64,000 nucleotides of DNA from Bordetella sp. LUAb4 (GCF_021325795.1 NZ_JAHPZX010000001.1:620001-684000), one strand, 5' to 3'; positions 31,822 to 41,361 are shown, counted from the stretch's first letter. Translations and numbers: made by a program. Notes: generated from the sequence alone by a model not told the origin.

Positions 31822-31851
31822 AAAGCCAGCCAGAACAGGCTGGCTTTTTTT
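31822..31851 (+). terminator. Rho-independent terminator of the secDF operon
   Basis: AGCCAGCC (31824-31831) pairs perfectly with GGCTGGCT (31838-31845) around AGAACA, extended by AA/TT pairs, and the T-run continues to 31851. It lies 60 bp beyond the secF stop codon. Confidence 0.92.
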
Positions 31852-31894
31852 GTTCCGTGACCGGGAAACCGGTTGAACTCTGATGCCAGAAGAA

Positions 31895-31926
31895 AAGCCC
31901 GCAACAAATAAATTTGTTGCGGGCTT
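31895..31926 (-). terminator. Second strong hairpin, likely bidirectional terminator
   Basis: The 14-base arms AAGCCCGCAACAAA (31895-31908) and TTTGTTGCGGGCTT (31913-31926) pair perfectly around TAAA. On the minus strand the hairpin is followed by TTTTCTTCT, a usable U-rich tail for leftward transcripts from the PAP2 gene. On the plus strand only a short TT-C-TT tail follows. It backs up the secF terminator. Confidence 0.75.
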
Positions 31927-32114
31927 CTTGCCTATTGCGAGTTTCTTGTTATCCGCGCCTGCCTTTGGCTTTCGCCCCCAGGCCTTCGCGCATACCCACG
32001 CGGCCGAGTGCTCGGGCAATTACGGGCGCCGCGCATCGCGGCATAGCCGGAACGCCGCTTGCCCATCGCCGGCAAAGCCGCTCGGTTGCGCGGCCAGCCG
32101 ACAGAGAGGGCGAG

Positions 32115-32354
32115 ATGGATTTCCTGGAGTTGCTGCAATGGCCCGCCATGGCCGCGTCACTGGCGGCGGCATGGCTGGTCGCATCGAGCAAGAAAGGCCC
32201 CCGCAATGTCGGCTTCTGGGTCTTTCTACTGAGTAACGTGCTGTGGATAGCGTGGGGCTGGCATGACGACGCTTACGCGCTCATCGCCTTGCAGCTTGGC
32301 CTGGCGCTGACGAATATCCGTGGCGTGTCCAAGACCGCTACGCCGCCCGCTTGA
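32115..32354 (+). CDS. Small membrane protein, two or three TM helices
   Basis: A 79-residue hydrophobic protein starting MDFLELLQWPAMAASL. Helices are predicted near 8-24, 34-50 and 53-68; the stretch GFWVFLLSNVLWIAWGWHDD and the closing NIRGV resemble a piece of the PnuC-type transporter or similar small integral proteins, but no transporter function can be claimed. AGAGGG lies six bases before the ATG. Its last 17 bases overlap the 3' end of the opposite-strand PAP2 gene. Hypothetical members of this kind are found in other betaproteobacteria. Confidence 0.65.
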   Translation: MDFLELLQWPAMAASLAAAWLVASSKKGPRNVGFWVFLLSNVLWIAWGWHDDAYALIALQLGLALTNIRGVSKTATPPA

Positions 32355-33084
32355 ACCAATGCCACGGCAGGCGCTTGGGCCACTGGCGCGCGGGATCAAG
32401 AAAATAGGGCGCCAGGAAAATGACCGTCACCAAAGCGATGAGCGCGGCGGCGGTGACGTCGGACGCATAGTGGTCCAGGTTGGCCAGGCGGCTGACCGCG
32501 ATCAAGGAGGCCAGTGCCAGCGCCGGCCAACGGCAGCGCGGGAAGACCACGGCGACGGTGACGGCAACGCCAAAGGCGGTCAGGGTATGGCTGGACGGAA
32601 AAGAGGTGTAAAGCTTGCCGCCGAACATCCGCCCGAGCCCGTACACGCCACCATGCTCGAAATACATTTCCGGACGGGCCCGCGCCACCAGGTGCTTCAG
32701 TAAGCCGGTGGCGATGCCACCCAGCGCCAGCACCCCCACCATCAACAAGCCGCCGCGCGCCAGGCGGTCATAGGCCCCCGGCCACGGTTCCGACCAGCCC
32801 CGCCGCGTGGCATACAGCGACAGCGCGTAGACGAGCAAGGCGCCCAAGGCGTAGTTTTCGCCGCGCTCGCCCAATTGCCCCACCATATTGAAGGCGCCGT
32901 CGACGTCGGCGGAGATGTTCTTGTGGATGTAGATGGCCAGCGGCAGGTCCACATAGGCGGCCAGCAGGGCCAGCACGACCGCGCCGGCCAGCAGCACGGC
33001 GACCCAGCGGGCGGGCGGCACGAAGCGGGCGGCCCCGCGGCGCGTGGCGGCGGCGCTGGTGGGCGAAGAAGGCAATTCGCTCAT
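32338..33084 (-). CDS. PAP2-superfamily membrane phosphatase
   Basis: An integral-membrane phosphatase of 248 residues with about six TM helices. The three PAP2 motifs are present: KHLVARARP near residues 135-143 (KXXXXXXRP), the PSSHT motif near 169 (PSGH in other members), and SRLANLDHYASD near 205-216 (SRXXXXXHXXXD). Likely substrates are lipid phosphates such as undecaprenyl pyrophosphate or phosphatidic acid. The leftward direction puts it tail to tail with the small membrane protein, and the hairpin at 31895-31926 would terminate it. Confidence 0.9.
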   Translation of the reverse strand: MSELPSSPTSAAATRRGAARFVPPARWVAVLLAGAVVLALLAAYVDLPLAIYIHKNISADVDGAFNMVGQLGERGENYALGALLVYALSLYATRRGWSEPWPGAYDRLARGGLLMVGVLALGGIATGLLKHLVARARPEMYFEHGGVYGLGRMFGGKLYTSFPSSHTLTAFGVAVTVAVVFPRCRWPALALASLIAVSRLANLDHYASDVTAAALIALVTVIFLAPYFLDPARQWPKRLPWHWFKRAA

Positions 33085-33387
33085 CGAGAAATAAACCTAG
33101 GGCAGGAACAGGAACCGCGAAAATTGCGGAGACCGCAAGCGTCGCGGCAAACACCTCGTCCCAGATTGAAGCGGCGTGGGAGCGCTGGCGGCCAGACTAC
33201 GAATGTGCTGCACACAGAGCCGGCAAGGACAACCTGAAGGTGGATAGCCCGGCGGACCCGGCGAATAATAGCCCGCAATCGTACTGTTGGTGCACGACAA
33301 TCAGGAGACAAGTGGCGCCACAAGGTAAAATCCTGTGTTTTCCTTCTTCAGCGCCCCCGGGATCTACACCCGTCACGGCCTCAAATC
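33085..33387. other. Intergenic region upstream of miaB and the PAP2 gene
   Basis: About 300 bp holding promoters for both directions. A -10-like TAAAAT is at 33326-33331, with no matching -35 at the proper distance. CGCGAAAATTGCG and similar short imperfect inverted repeats (about 33115-33130) are present. No gene is seen here. Confidence 0.45.
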
Positions 33388-34899
33388 ATGCAAGAAATCC
33401 CTCTCAAGCGCGCAGGCGAGCGCGCCGCCGCGCCGTCCACGGCCGCCGCCGCAACGCTGTCCAGCTCGCTGCCCCCCCAGCTGCCTGCCACGTCCGTTGA
33501 CTCGTCCGCGGCCCCATTGGATACCCAACAGTCCCGCAAGCTCTTCATTCGCACCTTCGGCTGCCAGATGAACGAGTACGACTCGGAAAAGATGGCCGAC
33601 GTGCTGCGCGCCGACCAGGACCTGGAGCTCACCGATAATCCGGAAGACGCCGACGTCATCCTGTTCAACACCTGTTCAGTGCGGGAAAAGGCTCAGGAAA
33701 AGGTCTTTTCCGACCTCGGCCGCGTCCAGCATCTGAAAAAGACCAAGCCCGGCCTGGTCATCGGCGTGGGTGGCTGTGTCGCCAGCCAGGAAGGCGAGGC
33801 CATCGTCAAGCGCGCGCCCTATGTGGACGTGGTGTTCGGCCCCCAGACCCTGCACCGCCTGCCGGAACTGATCCGCCAGCGCCAGAGCGCCGGCGTGTCC
33901 CAGGTGGACATCAGCTTCCCCGACATCGAAAAATTCGACGCCCTGCCCCCGCCCCGGGTCGAAGGCGCCACCGCCTTCGTCTCCATCATGGAAGGCTGTA
34001 GCAAGTACTGCAGCTTCTGTGTGGTGCCCTACACCCGTGGCGAAGAAGTCTCCCGCCCGTTCGACGACGTGCTGGTCGAGATCGCCGACCTGGCCGACCA
34101 GGGTGTCAAGGAAGTGACCCTGCTGGGGCAGAACGTCAACGCCTACCGAGGCGCCATGGGCGACAGCGGCGAGATCGCCGATTTCGCCATGCTGCTCGAC
34201 TACGTCCACGAAATTCCCGGCATCGAGCGCATCCGCTACACCACCTCGCATCCCAAGGAAATGACGGCGCGCCTGATCGAGGCCCATGGGCGTCTGCCCA
34301 AGCTGGTGTCCTTCCTGCATTTACCGGTGCAGGCCGGCAGCGACCGCGTGCTGGCCGCCATGAAGCGCGGCTACACCACGCTGGAATTCAAGTCCATCGT
34401 GCGGCGCCTGCGTGAAGCCCGGCCGGGCCTGACCCTGTCGTCGGACTTCATTGTCGGCTTCCCCGGCGAAGAGGAAAGCGATTTCGAGAAAACCATGAAG
34501 CTGATCGAGGACGTCGGCTTCGACACCTCGTTCTCCTTCATCTACTCGCGTCGCCCGGGCACCCCGGCCGCCGACCTGCAGGACGATGTGCCGCAGGAAC
34601 TGAAGCTCAAGCGGCTGCAACGCCTGCAAGCCCTGATCAACGAACAGGCGGCGGCGATCAGCCAGGGCATGGTCGGCAGCACGCAGCGCGTGCTGGTCGA
34701 AGGCCCGTCGCGCCGGGATCCCAATGAGATGATGGGTCGCACCGAAAACAACCGCATCGTCAACTTCCCCGCCTCCGCCCGCCTGATCGGGCAGATGGTC
34801 GACGTGGTCATCACCCAGGCCTATACCAATTCCCTGCGTGCCGAAGTGGCAGGCATCGAGCAAGCGCGCGCCGTCGCCGCAGGAGAACAACAAGGATGA
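33388..34899 (+). CDS. miaB: tRNA-2-methylthio-N6-dimethylallyladenosine synthase MiaB
   Basis: A radical-SAM methylthiotransferase that completes ms2i6A37 in tRNAs reading UNN codons. Length is 503 residues. The N-terminal MTTase domain has the cluster ligands in [22 protein letters not shown] and [10 protein letters not shown]. The radical-SAM motif is CSKYCSFC near 207-214, and a TRAM-like C-terminal domain follows from about 430. About 45 N-terminal residues are a Ser/Ala/Pro-rich extension with no family match, so the true start could be the later [10 protein letters not shown] region. Its stop overlaps the ATG of phoH (ATGA). Confidence 0.96.
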   Translation: MQEIPLKRAGERAAAPSTAAAATLSSSLPPQLPATSVDSSAAPLDTQQSRKLFIRTFGCQMNEYDSEKMADVLRADQDLELTDNPEDADVILFNTCSVREKAQEKVFSDLGRVQHLKKTKPGLVIGVGGCVASQEGEAIVKRAPYVDVVFGPQTLHRLPELIRQRQSAGVSQVDISFPDIEKFDALPPPRVEGATAFVSIMEGCSKYCSFCVVPYTRGEEVSRPFDDVLVEIADLADQGVKEVTLLGQNVNAYRGAMGDSGEIADFAMLLDYVHEIPGIERIRYTTSHPKEMTARLIEAHGRLPKLVSFLHLPVQAGSDRVLAAMKRGYTTLEFKSIVRRLREARPGLTLSSDFIVGFPGEEESDFEKTMKLIEDVGFDTSFSFIYSRRPGTPAADLQDDVPQELKLKRLQRLQALINEQAAAISQGMVGSTQRVLVEGPSRRDPNEMMGRTENNRIVNFPASARLIGQMVDVVITQAYTNSLRAEVAGIEQARAVAAGEQQG

Positions 34900-35942
34900 G
34901 CAGCGCCCCTCGCAGCCGCGGCGCCCGCCGCGCCCTGCCCGTCACCGTCACCCTGGACGGCGACAACACCCACCTGGCCAATCTGTGCGGCCCGCTGGAC
35001 GAGAACCTGCGTCAGCTGGCCGACGGCCTTGGCGTGAAGCTGCAGCGCCGTGGCAATCGCGTCGTCGTGGAAGGCGAACAGGCCGACCTGGCGGCGCGCG
35101 CCCTGCGCCGCTTTCACGAGCAGGCCGTGCACAAGCCGCTGTCGGTGGATGATATCCAGCTGGGCCTGGTGGAAATCGGCGTGTCACGAACGCGCGCCGA
35201 TGCCCCTGCCGACACCCCTGCCGACCCGCGCGCGCTCGAACCGCAAGCCTTGCCGGAACTGGATGACGAGAGCGGCGGCATCTCCCTGCGTACGCGCCGT
35301 AGCGACCTGCGCCCGCGCACGCCGCGCCAGCGTGACTACCTGAACAACATCCTCAAGCACGACATCACGTTCGGCGTCGGCCCCGCCGGCACCGGCAAGA
35401 CCTGGCTGGCGGTGGCCTGCGCCATCGACGCCCTGGAGCGCGACACCGTGCAGCGGCTGGTGCTGACGCGGCCCGCGGTGGAAGCCGGCGAACGCCTGGG
35501 CTTTTTGCCCGGCGACCTGGCGCAGAAGGTCGATCCGTATCTGCGCCCGCTCTATGACGCGCTGTACGACCTGATGGGTTTCGAACGCGTGCAGCGTCTG
35601 TTCGAAAAGCAGACCATAGAAATCGCCCCGCTGGCCTATATGCGCGGCCGCACGCTGAACCACGCCTTCGTCATCCTGGACGAGGCGCAGAACACGACGC
35701 CCGAGCAGATGAAGATGTTCCTCACCCGCATCGGTTTCGGCAGCAAGGCCGTGATCACCGGCGATCCCTCGCAGGTCGATCTGCCGCGCGGCCAGCAGAG
35801 CGGGCTGGCGCACGCGGTGGGCGTGCTCAAGGATGTGCAGGGCATTGCCACGACTCGCTTCACCAGCCGTGACGTGGTGCGCCATCCGCTAGTCGCCCGC
35901 ATCGTGGATGCTTACGACTTGGCCGCGGACAATGAAGGGTGA
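34896..35942 (+). CDS. PhoH-family ATPase
   Basis: A cytosolic P-loop ATPase/helicase-like protein related to PhoH and YbeZ, which work with YbeY in RNA and ribosome metabolism. Length is 348 residues. The Walker A is GPAGTGKT at 162-169, the RAGE-like [16 protein letters not shown] region follows, and the Walker B is [20 protein letters not shown] near 263-282. The N-terminal part holds a KH/R3H-like segment. Residues about 100-115 hold a short APADTPADP spacer from a 12-bp tandem duplication (35203-35226). ATGA overlap with miaB and immediate continuation into ybeY show an operon. Confidence 0.94.
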   Translation: MSSAPRSRGARRALPVTVTLDGDNTHLANLCGPLDENLRQLADGLGVKLQRRGNRVVVEGEQADLAARALRRFHEQAVHKPLSVDDIQLGLVEIGVSRTRADAPADTPADPRALEPQALPELDDESGGISLRTRRSDLRPRTPRQRDYLNNILKHDITFGVGPAGTGKTWLAVACAIDALERDTVQRLVLTRPAVEAGERLGFLPGDLAQKVDPYLRPLYDALYDLMGFERVQRLFEKQTIEIAPLAYMRGRTLNHAFVILDEAQNTTPEQMKMFLTRIGFGSKAVITGDPSQVDLPRGQQSGLAHAVGVLKDVQGIATTRFTSRDVVRHPLVARIVDAYDLAADNEG

Positions 35943-36485
35943 GTGTCTGAGCATGTCCCCTGCGCGCCTATGAGCCGAATGCAAAACCTGAATGTGCAAG
36001 CCGATCTTGTAGCGGCCCCCGCGTTGTCGCTGGCGGTGCAGTACGCCGTTGCCGAGCCGCGCCTGCCACGCTGGCGTCTGCGCCGCTGGGTAGCCCATGC
36101 GCTGGCCGGCGCGCTGGCCGATGGGCTGCTGGACTTCCAAGGGGCGGAAATCAGCCTGCGCCTGGTGGGGCAGGCTGAAGGCCGGCGCTTGAACCGCGAG
36201 TTCCGCGGCCGCGACTATGCCACCAATGTGCTGACTTTCGAATACGGCGTCGACCCGGTGGGCACCGCCCGTGGCGATATCGTCCTGTGCGTGCCGGTGC
36301 TGGTGCGTGAAGCGCGCGAACAGCGCAAGACATTGCTGGCGCATGCGGCCCACCTGACGGTGCACGGCGTCCTGCATTCCCTGGGCTACGACCATGTGAA
36401 AGCCCGCGATGCGCGCCGCATGGAGGCCCTGGAAACCGGCTTGCTGGCGGCCCTGCGCATCGCCGATCCCTACGCGCCGGTATAG
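35943..36485 (+). CDS. ybeY: Endoribonuclease/rRNA maturation factor YbeY
   Basis: A metal-dependent RNase needed for 16S rRNA 3'-end processing and 70S quality control. Length is 180 residues. The zinc motif H(3)H(5)H is intact as HLTVHGVLHSLGYDH near 138-152, with the conserved NVLTFEYG segment near 99-106. The start is a GTG directly following the phoH TGA, with GAAGGG upstream. An ATG at 35970 would lose nine residues, and either could be used. Neighbours miaB, phoH and corC match the standard order of this operon. Confidence 0.95.
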   Translation: MSEHVPCAPMSRMQNLNVQADLVAAPALSLAVQYAVAEPRLPRWRLRRWVAHALAGALADGLLDFQGAEISLRLVGQAEGRRLNREFRGRDYATNVLTFEYGVDPVGTARGDIVLCVPVLVREAREQRKTLLAHAAHLTVHGVLHSLGYDHVKARDARRMEALETGLLAALRIADPYAPV

Positions 36486-36594
36486 ACCCAGGTCTGGCCC
36501 CCTTATAAGCACGGGTAATTCCGATGTCCCGGGTTACAAAACCGGCCGGCAACATCGGTTATGCTGGCCGATTCTGTAACTTGTCCTCTGGACG

Positions 36595-37470
36595 ATGCCC
36601 GACCCTTACCCTGCCAACGAGGCCGACGCGAGCCGCCCGGCCAAATCCTCCAACAAATCCCTGCTCGACCGCATCCTGTCCGTGGTCCGGCGTGAACCCG
36701 AAGACCGTGAAGGCATCAAGGCGGTGTTGGAGGCGGCGCACGAGCGCAAGCTGCTCGACGCCGAATCCTACGCCATGATCAAGGGCGCCCTGGCCGTGTC
36801 GGAGCGCACCGTCGGCGACATCATGGTGCCGCGCTCGCGCATGGACCTGCTGGATATCGCCCAGCCGCTGCCCTACCTGCTGTCGACCATCATCGAGACC
36901 GCGCACTCGCGCTTCCCCGTGTATGAGGACGACCGCGACAACATCGTCGGCATCCTGCTGGCCAAGGATCTGCTGCGCTGCATGCTGGAACCCGGCATCG
37001 AGGTGCGCTCGCTGGTGCGCCCGGCCGTCTTCATTCCCGAGACCAAGCGCCTGAACGTCCTGCTGCACGACTTCCGCGCCAGCCGCAATCACTTGGCCAT
37101 CGTCATCGACGAACATGGCGGCATTTCCGGGCTGGTCAGCATGGAAGACGTGCTGGAACAGATCGTCGGCGATATCGAGGACGAATTCGACGAAGACGAG
37201 GAAACCACCATCTTCGCCGAGGGTAACGACCTGTGGCGCGTGCAGGCCACCACCGAAATCAGCCGTTTCAACGAGAGTTTCGGCAGCGCTTTGCCGGATG
37301 ACGACTACGACACGGTCGGCGGCTGGGTCAGCGCCCAACTGGGACGCATCCCGCGCCGCGGTGAGTTCGTCCAGCACGACGGCCTGCGCATCGAAGTGGT
37401 ACGTGCCGACGCACGGCGCCCGCTGTGGCTGCGCGTCAAGCGCTTACCGCCCGCCCCGTCGCAGGAATGA
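36595..37470 (+). CDS. corC: CBS-domain protein of the HlyC/CorC family
   Basis: A cytosolic or membrane-associated CBS-domain protein, called CorC in enterics where it affects magnesium/cobalt efflux. Length is 291 residues. Two CBS repeats are seen, about 80-145 ([24 protein letters not shown]) and 150-200 ([34 protein letters not shown]). The C-terminal CorC_HlyC transporter-associated domain spans about 215-288. ATG at 36595 follows ybeY by 110 bp. Its stop overlaps the lnt start in ATGA. Confidence 0.94.
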   Translation: MPDPYPANEADASRPAKSSNKSLLDRILSVVRREPEDREGIKAVLEAAHERKLLDAESYAMIKGALAVSERTVGDIMVPRSRMDLLDIAQPLPYLLSTIIETAHSRFPVYEDDRDNIVGILLAKDLLRCMLEPGIEVRSLVRPAVFIPETKRLNVLLHDFRASRNHLAIVIDEHGGISGLVSMEDVLEQIVGDIEDEFDEDEETTIFAEGNDLWRVQATTEISRFNESFGSALPDDDYDTVGGWVSAQLGRIPRRGEFVQHDGLRIEVVRADARRPLWLRVKRLPPAPSQE

Positions 37471-39101
37471 TGTCGATGGCCCGCTTCCCGCGCCTGTCGC
37501 GCGCGGCCGCCATGCTGGCGGTCGGCGCCGTGCAGGCGCTCACCTTCGCGCCCGGTCCCTTGCCCGACGGCGTACTGGCGCCTTTGCAGTTGCTGATGCT
37601 GGCGGTGCTCGCCTGGCATGTGTTGACCGCGGCGCGCCCGCGCCGCGCCTTCTGGTACGGCTGGCTGTTCAATACCGCCTGCTATACGGTGGGGTTGTAT
37701 TGGCTGTATATCAGCATGCATCGCTATGGCGATCTGGCCATGCCCCTGGCCGCGGCCGGCGTGTTTGCCCTGGCCGCGTTTCTTGCCCTGTTTCCCGCCG
37801 CGGCCTGCGCCCTCGCGCGCTGGCTGGCGCCGCTGCCCGCCGACGGCGGTGGCTGGCGGGCCCGGCTGCGCGCGGCGCTGGCTTTCGGGGTGGCCTGGGG
37901 CGCGCTGGAATGGGTGCGCGGCAATCTGTGGACCGGTTTTCCGTGGCTGAATATCGGCTATGCCCACGTCGACAGCCCCTTGGCGGGCTGGGCGCCGGTG
38001 CTGGGGCTGTATGGGATCGTCCTCATCGCCGCCTTCGTCGCCGCTGCCCTGGCCATGCTCTGGCAACCGCGCAAGGAAGCGGCAACCGACGCGCGCCGCG
38101 CCGTCCCCGCGCTGCTGGCGCTGCTGCTGGCGCTGGCGGGGTGGGCGCTGGGCCAGCGCACCTGGTCGCAGCCCGTAGGGGCGTCGCTACAAGTGCGCCT
38201 GGTTCAAGGCAATGTGGGGCAGTCGGAGAAATTCGATCCGGCGTTGATGGAGCAGGGGCTGATCCAGCACATGAATCAGGCTTCGATGCCGCCGCCTGCC
38301 GGCAAGCCGGCACCGCAACTGATCGTGTTGCCGGAAACCGTGCTGCCCGTGTTTCAGGACCAATTGCCGCCGGAAGTGTGGGGCATCTGGAAACGGATCG
38401 CCGCCGAGCGGCAGGCCGCCATCATCATGGGCGTGCCGTTGCATCGCGTGGTCAATGGCAAGGACCGCTGGACCAATAGCGCCATTGGCTTCGACGCCAA
38501 TAGTTCCGTCGAGGACATGCGCAGCGGCGAGATCGTCACGCGCTACGACAAGCAGCATCTGGTGCCTTGGGGCGAGTTCGTGCCGCCGGGTTTCCGCTGG
38601 TTCGTCGAGCTGCTCAATATCCCCTTGGGCGATTTCGACAATGGCGCGCGGTGGCAGGCGCCCTTCCCGGTGGCCGACCAGCGCATCGCGCTGAACATCT
38701 GCTACGAAGATCTGTTCGGCGAGGAACTGCTGCCGGCGATACGGCCGGGACCCAATGGCGAAGCCGGCGCCAGCATCCTGTTGAACATCAGCAATCTGGG
38801 CTGGTTCGGCGATTCCTGGGCGCTGCGCCAGCATCTGCAGATCGGCCGCATGCGCACGCTGGAAACCGCGCGGCCGATGCTGGCCGCGACCAATACCGGC
38901 ATGACCGTCGCCATCGATCCGCAAGGCCGGGTTCAAGCGTCCTTGCCGTCGATGACGCGTGCCGAACTGGCGACGCAGGTACAAGGAACGAGTGGACTGA
39001 CGCCCTATGCCCGCGCTGGCAATCTGCCGGCGGAAGTGCTGTTGGCCATTGGATTGGTGGCGTTGGGGGCGGTACGGCTGCGGGAGCGGCGCCGCGGCTG
39101 A
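37467..39101 (+). CDS. lnt: Apolipoprotein N-acyltransferase Lnt
   Basis: It acylates the N-terminal Cys of lipoproteins in the inner membrane, the last step of their maturation. Length is 544 residues. Six or more TM helices lie in the N-terminal 200 residues, with the motif [21 protein letters not shown]. The nitrilase domain follows; its catalytic residues appear as [21 protein letters not shown] and [10 protein letters not shown]. The chosen start gives an ATGA overlap with corC; other Met codons lie one and three residues on. It is the last gene of the miaB-phoH-ybeY-corC-lnt run. Confidence 0.96.
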   Translation: MMSMARFPRLSRAAAMLAVGAVQALTFAPGPLPDGVLAPLQLLMLAVLAWHVLTAARPRRAFWYGWLFNTACYTVGLYWLYISMHRYGDLAMPLAAAGVFALAAFLALFPAAACALARWLAPLPADGGGWRARLRAALAFGVAWGALEWVRGNLWTGFPWLNIGYAHVDSPLAGWAPVLGLYGIVLIAAFVAAALAMLWQPRKEAATDARRAVPALLALLLALAGWALGQRTWSQPVGASLQVRLVQGNVGQSEKFDPALMEQGLIQHMNQASMPPPAGKPAPQLIVLPETVLPVFQDQLPPEVWGIWKRIAAERQAAIIMGVPLHRVVNGKDRWTNSAIGFDANSSVEDMRSGEIVTRYDKQHLVPWGEFVPPGFRWFVELLNIPLGDFDNGARWQAPFPVADQRIALNICYEDLFGEELLPAIRPGPNGEAGASILLNISNLGWFGDSWALRQHLQIGRMRTLETARPMLAATNTGMTVAIDPQGRVQASLPSMTRAELATQVQGTSGLTPYARAGNLPAEVLLAIGLVALGAVRLRERRRG

Positions 39102-39173
39102 TTTGGCCTGGCTTCGATGGATAGCCGCGGCTCGCTCACGGAGTTATGGGTCACGACACGGGTCACAACACGG

Positions 39174-40259
39174 TCAAGGCAGATTCAACCCGCTCAGGCC
39201 GCTGTGGCGTTCGTCCACCAGGGGCAGTGTCGCGCCGGCCTGACGCGCGGGCGACGCAGGCCCGGTGCCGACCCCGCTGGTCTCGATGACAGCGGCGATC
39301 TCCGCCATATCGTCGGCATCCAGCTCCAGAGTGGCGGCGCCTAGCCAGCCATCTACCTGGGCAGGTGCGCGAGCGCCGACGATAGCCCCGCTGACCCCTT
39401 GCCACGCCAGCGTCCACGCCACCGCCGTCGCCGCCACGGTTGAGCCATGGCGTTCCGCCACGGGCTTGAACGCTTCCGCCAGCATCAGGTTGCGCGCCAG
39501 GTTGGCGCCCTGGAACTCGGCGTCATGTGAACGCCAATCATCGGCCGCCAGCTGCGTTGCGCGATTTTCATCGAAGTGCCCAGACAGCAAACCCGACTGC
39601 ATGGGGCTGTAGACGATGACGCCCGTGCCATGGGCCGCGCACCATGGCAGCAGATCCGCGGCCACGTCGCGGCGGATCGCGGAAAACGGCGGCTGCAGCG
39701 TATCCACATGGCCCAAGCGCTCGGCGTCTTCCAACTGCGCCACGTTGTGGTTGGACAAGCCGATGGCGCGCACCTTGCCGGCCTGCTTGAGATCGAGCAA
39801 GGCTTGCCAGTATTCGTCCAGCGGCGCGCCGTCACCGGACGGCCAGTGCATTTGATAGAGATCGATGCGCTCCACACCCAGCCGTTGCAGCGAGGCCTCC
39901 GCCTCGCGCCGTATGCTGGCCGCGGCGCCCACGCGGCGCGGTGTGGCCTTCCTGTTGTTTTCGTCCCAGACCAGGCCGCACTTGGTGAAGACATAGGGGC
40001 GCTGGCTGGGCGCCAAGCCTTTCAACGCCGCACGCACGATGTCTTCGGAATGGCCCAGGCCGTAGACCGCTGCCGTGTCGATCCAGTTGATGCCGCGCTC
40101 GACCGCATGGCGGATGGCAGCGATGGACAGGCTATCGTCCTGCGCGCCCCAACCGGCGGCCCAATCCGCGCCGCCCACCGCCCATGCGCCGAAGCCGACG
40201 CGGGTGATGACCATGTCTGTACGGCCCAATGGGCGCGTGGGAAAAGAGGTGTTGCTCAT
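39174..40259 (-). CDS. Aldo/keto reductase
   Basis: An NADPH-dependent oxidoreductase of 361 residues. The (beta/alpha)8 fold shows RPLGRTDMVITRVGFGAWAVGG at the start, the catalytic Tyr in DTAAVYGLGHSED near 62-74, Lys in FTKCGLVWDENN near 92-103, His in YQMHWPSGDG near 138-147, and SNHNVAQLEDAERL as the next conserved segment. It belongs to the AKR11/12-like group with a C-terminal SIEEIAAVI-like part. Substrate unknown. It is transcribed alone and convergent with lnt. Confidence 0.93.
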   Translation of the reverse strand: MSNTSFPTRPLGRTDMVITRVGFGAWAVGGADWAAGWGAQDDSLSIAAIRHAVERGINWIDTAAVYGLGHSEDIVRAALKGLAPSQRPYVFTKCGLVWDENNRKATPRRVGAAASIRREAEASLQRLGVERIDLYQMHWPSGDGAPLDEYWQALLDLKQAGKVRAIGLSNHNVAQLEDAERLGHVDTLQPPFSAIRRDVAADLLPWCAAHGTGVIVYSPMQSGLLSGHFDENRATQLAADDWRSHDAEFQGANLARNLMLAEAFKPVAERHGSTVAATAVAWTLAWQGVSGAIVGARAPAQVDGWLGAATLELDADDMAEIAAVIETSGVGTGPASPARQAGATLPLVDERHSGLSGLNLP

Positions 40260-40695
40260 ACCGTGCTCCTGATTCTGGTGATGCGCTGCGACCGTCCCGG
40301 GTGGTGATGGTGATTGGTGCGATTCATTGTTGCGACCGACGTGTGCGACCTCGATGCGGGCGACGTTGCATCCATCCGCGTCCGATCATCCTTGATACAC
40401 AGACCGCGCCGGTGTTGGACACTGGTTCGATGCTGGCCTGCGACGATCCTACGCGCTTCATGAACCTACCGTGAACGGGCATTCCTGAGGGGAGCAAGTG
40501 CCACACCCAAAAAAATTTCGCACTTTCTCAAAATTTTTTCGCCTCGACTTGCACACGCCAAAAAGTTCGTGCATAATCTCGTTTCTTCGCCGACGGAACA
40601 AAACGAAGTCAGCAAAGACGGCAGCAAAAGAGTGGTTCAGAAGCAGTATTTGAACCGGTTTTTTACGGCAAGATTTGTTGAAGTTGTCCGGACCA
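40260..40695. other. Intergenic region upstream of the tRNA cluster
   Basis: About 436 bp between the divergent aldo/keto reductase gene and the tRNA-Ala gene. It contains the tRNA promoter at 40549-40577 and a T/A-rich run (40508-40540). The leader from 40585 to 40695 has no protein gene or obvious hairpin. The left half may carry the leftward promoter; nothing else is evident. Confidence 0.55.
40549..40577 (+). promoter_or_regulatory. Sigma70-type promoter of the tRNA cluster
   Basis: TTGCAC (40549-40554) and CATAAT (40572-40577) are separated by exactly 17 bases, and an A/T-rich UP-like tract (about 40508-40540) lies upstream. Transcription would start near 40584 and read into tRNA-Ala, Glu and Asp. 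Confidence 0.75.
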
Positions 40696-40771
<76 letters not shown>

Positions 40772-40825
40772 CTCCAGCCGGACGCGAAGTTGCAGTAAAG
40801 TAGTAGCTTGTTTTTGTAGTTCCAG

Positions 40826-40901
40826 GTCCCCTTCGTCTAGAGGCCTAGGACATCACCCTTTCACGGTGAGTACAGGGGTTCGAATCCCCTAGGGGACGCC
40901 A
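40826..40901 (+). tRNA. tRNA-Glu (anticodon TTC)
   Basis: A 76-nt cloverleaf with encoded CCA. The acceptor GTCCCCT pairs with AGGGGAC. The anticodon stem TCACC/GGTGA encloses loop CTTTCAC, giving TTC. The T arm is GGGGTTCGAATCCCC. It follows tRNA-Ala by 54 bp. Confidence 0.97.
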
Positions 40902-40939
40902 GTTCACTCTGGCTAGGTTGTAGTAATACATACCGCTGC

Positions 40940-41016
40940 GGAGCGGTAGTTCAGTTGGTTAGAATACCGGCCTGTCACGCCGGGGGTCGCGGGTTCGAGC
41001 CCCGTCCGCTCCGCCA
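40940..41016 (+). tRNA. tRNA-Asp (anticodon GTC)
   Basis: A 77-nt cloverleaf with encoded CCA. The acceptor GGAGCGG pairs with CCGCTCC. The anticodon stem CCGGC/GCCGG encloses CTGTCAC, giving GTC. The T arm is GCGGGTTCGAGCCCCGT. It is the last tRNA, and the foreign-looking islet begins just downstream. Confidence 0.97.
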
Positions 41017-41024
41017 GAATTTTG

Positions 41025-41049
41025 GATCGTTGTTGTGACAACAACGATC
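41025..41049 (+). repeat. Perfect inverted repeat downstream of tRNA-Asp
   Basis: GATCGTTGTTGT (41025-41036) and ACAACAACGATC (41038-41049) are perfect 12-bp arms around one G. It starts nine bases after the CCA end of tRNA-Asp. It may act in 3' processing of the tRNA precursor, or be a protein-binding site. Confidence 0.85.
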
Positions 41050-41055
41050 ATGCAG

Positions 41056-41088
41056 AAAGCCCTGACGCTTAATCGCTCAGGGCTTTTT
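41056..41088 (+). terminator. Rho-independent terminator of the tRNA operon
   Basis: AAAGCCCTGA (41056-41065) pairs with TCAGGGCTTT (41077-41086) around an 11-base loop, and T's continue to 41088. The right strand ends the tRNA transcript. Confidence 0.9.
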
Positions 41089-41187
41089 TGCGTTTGGGTG
41101 CGGACGCCTCTGAGTTTTCTCGGGACAGGCAGCACGACCCCGAGGCATCGAATTCTACCTTGGGAGTGTGCCCAGATTGTGCCCGCA

Positions 41188-41361
41188 TCAAACTCGTAGA
41201 GTCCAGGCTCCCTTTTCGTTGTAGAAATGGCATCCCTCCAAGTTGAAGCACTGCCATACAGTGTCGAGTATCGGCTTCGCAACATGATCCACGTTGCGGG
41301 TCAACTCATCTGATGATTCGAGCCAGACTTCGGGGATTAGCAAATCATCGCGGTCAGTCCT
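41188..41361 (-). pseudogene. C-terminal remnant of an AlbA/Schlafen-type or similar DNA-binding protein
   Basis: The minus frame ends at TGA 41188-41190 and reads, in its last 57 residues, LLIPEVWLESSDELTRNV, VAKPILDTVWQCFNLEGC and HFYNEKGAWTLRV. The pattern LD-x-x-W-x-x-F near the end, followed by NE-x-G-x-W, resembles the C-terminal segment of AlbA_2/Schlafen-like and related ATP- or DNA-binding proteins. The frame stays open further (to 41829), but the residues before about 41361 look like an antisense shadow of the 41374-42132 frame. I therefore read it as the surviving end of a gene truncated by rearrangement. Family placement is tentative. Confidence 0.35.

Noticed and set aside
37115-38479. 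454-residue plus frame across corC and lnt
   Set aside because: It is out of frame with both genes and is Arg/Ala/Pro-rich shadow sequence.
40940-41016. tRNA-Asp 3' end as a duplicated attachment site
   Set aside because: I found no second copy of the T-arm/acceptor sequence between 41017 and 42900.
40959-41285. Minus frame ending with GADGARTRDP-like sequence
   Set aside because: This is the antisense reading of tRNA-Asp, a common false ORF.
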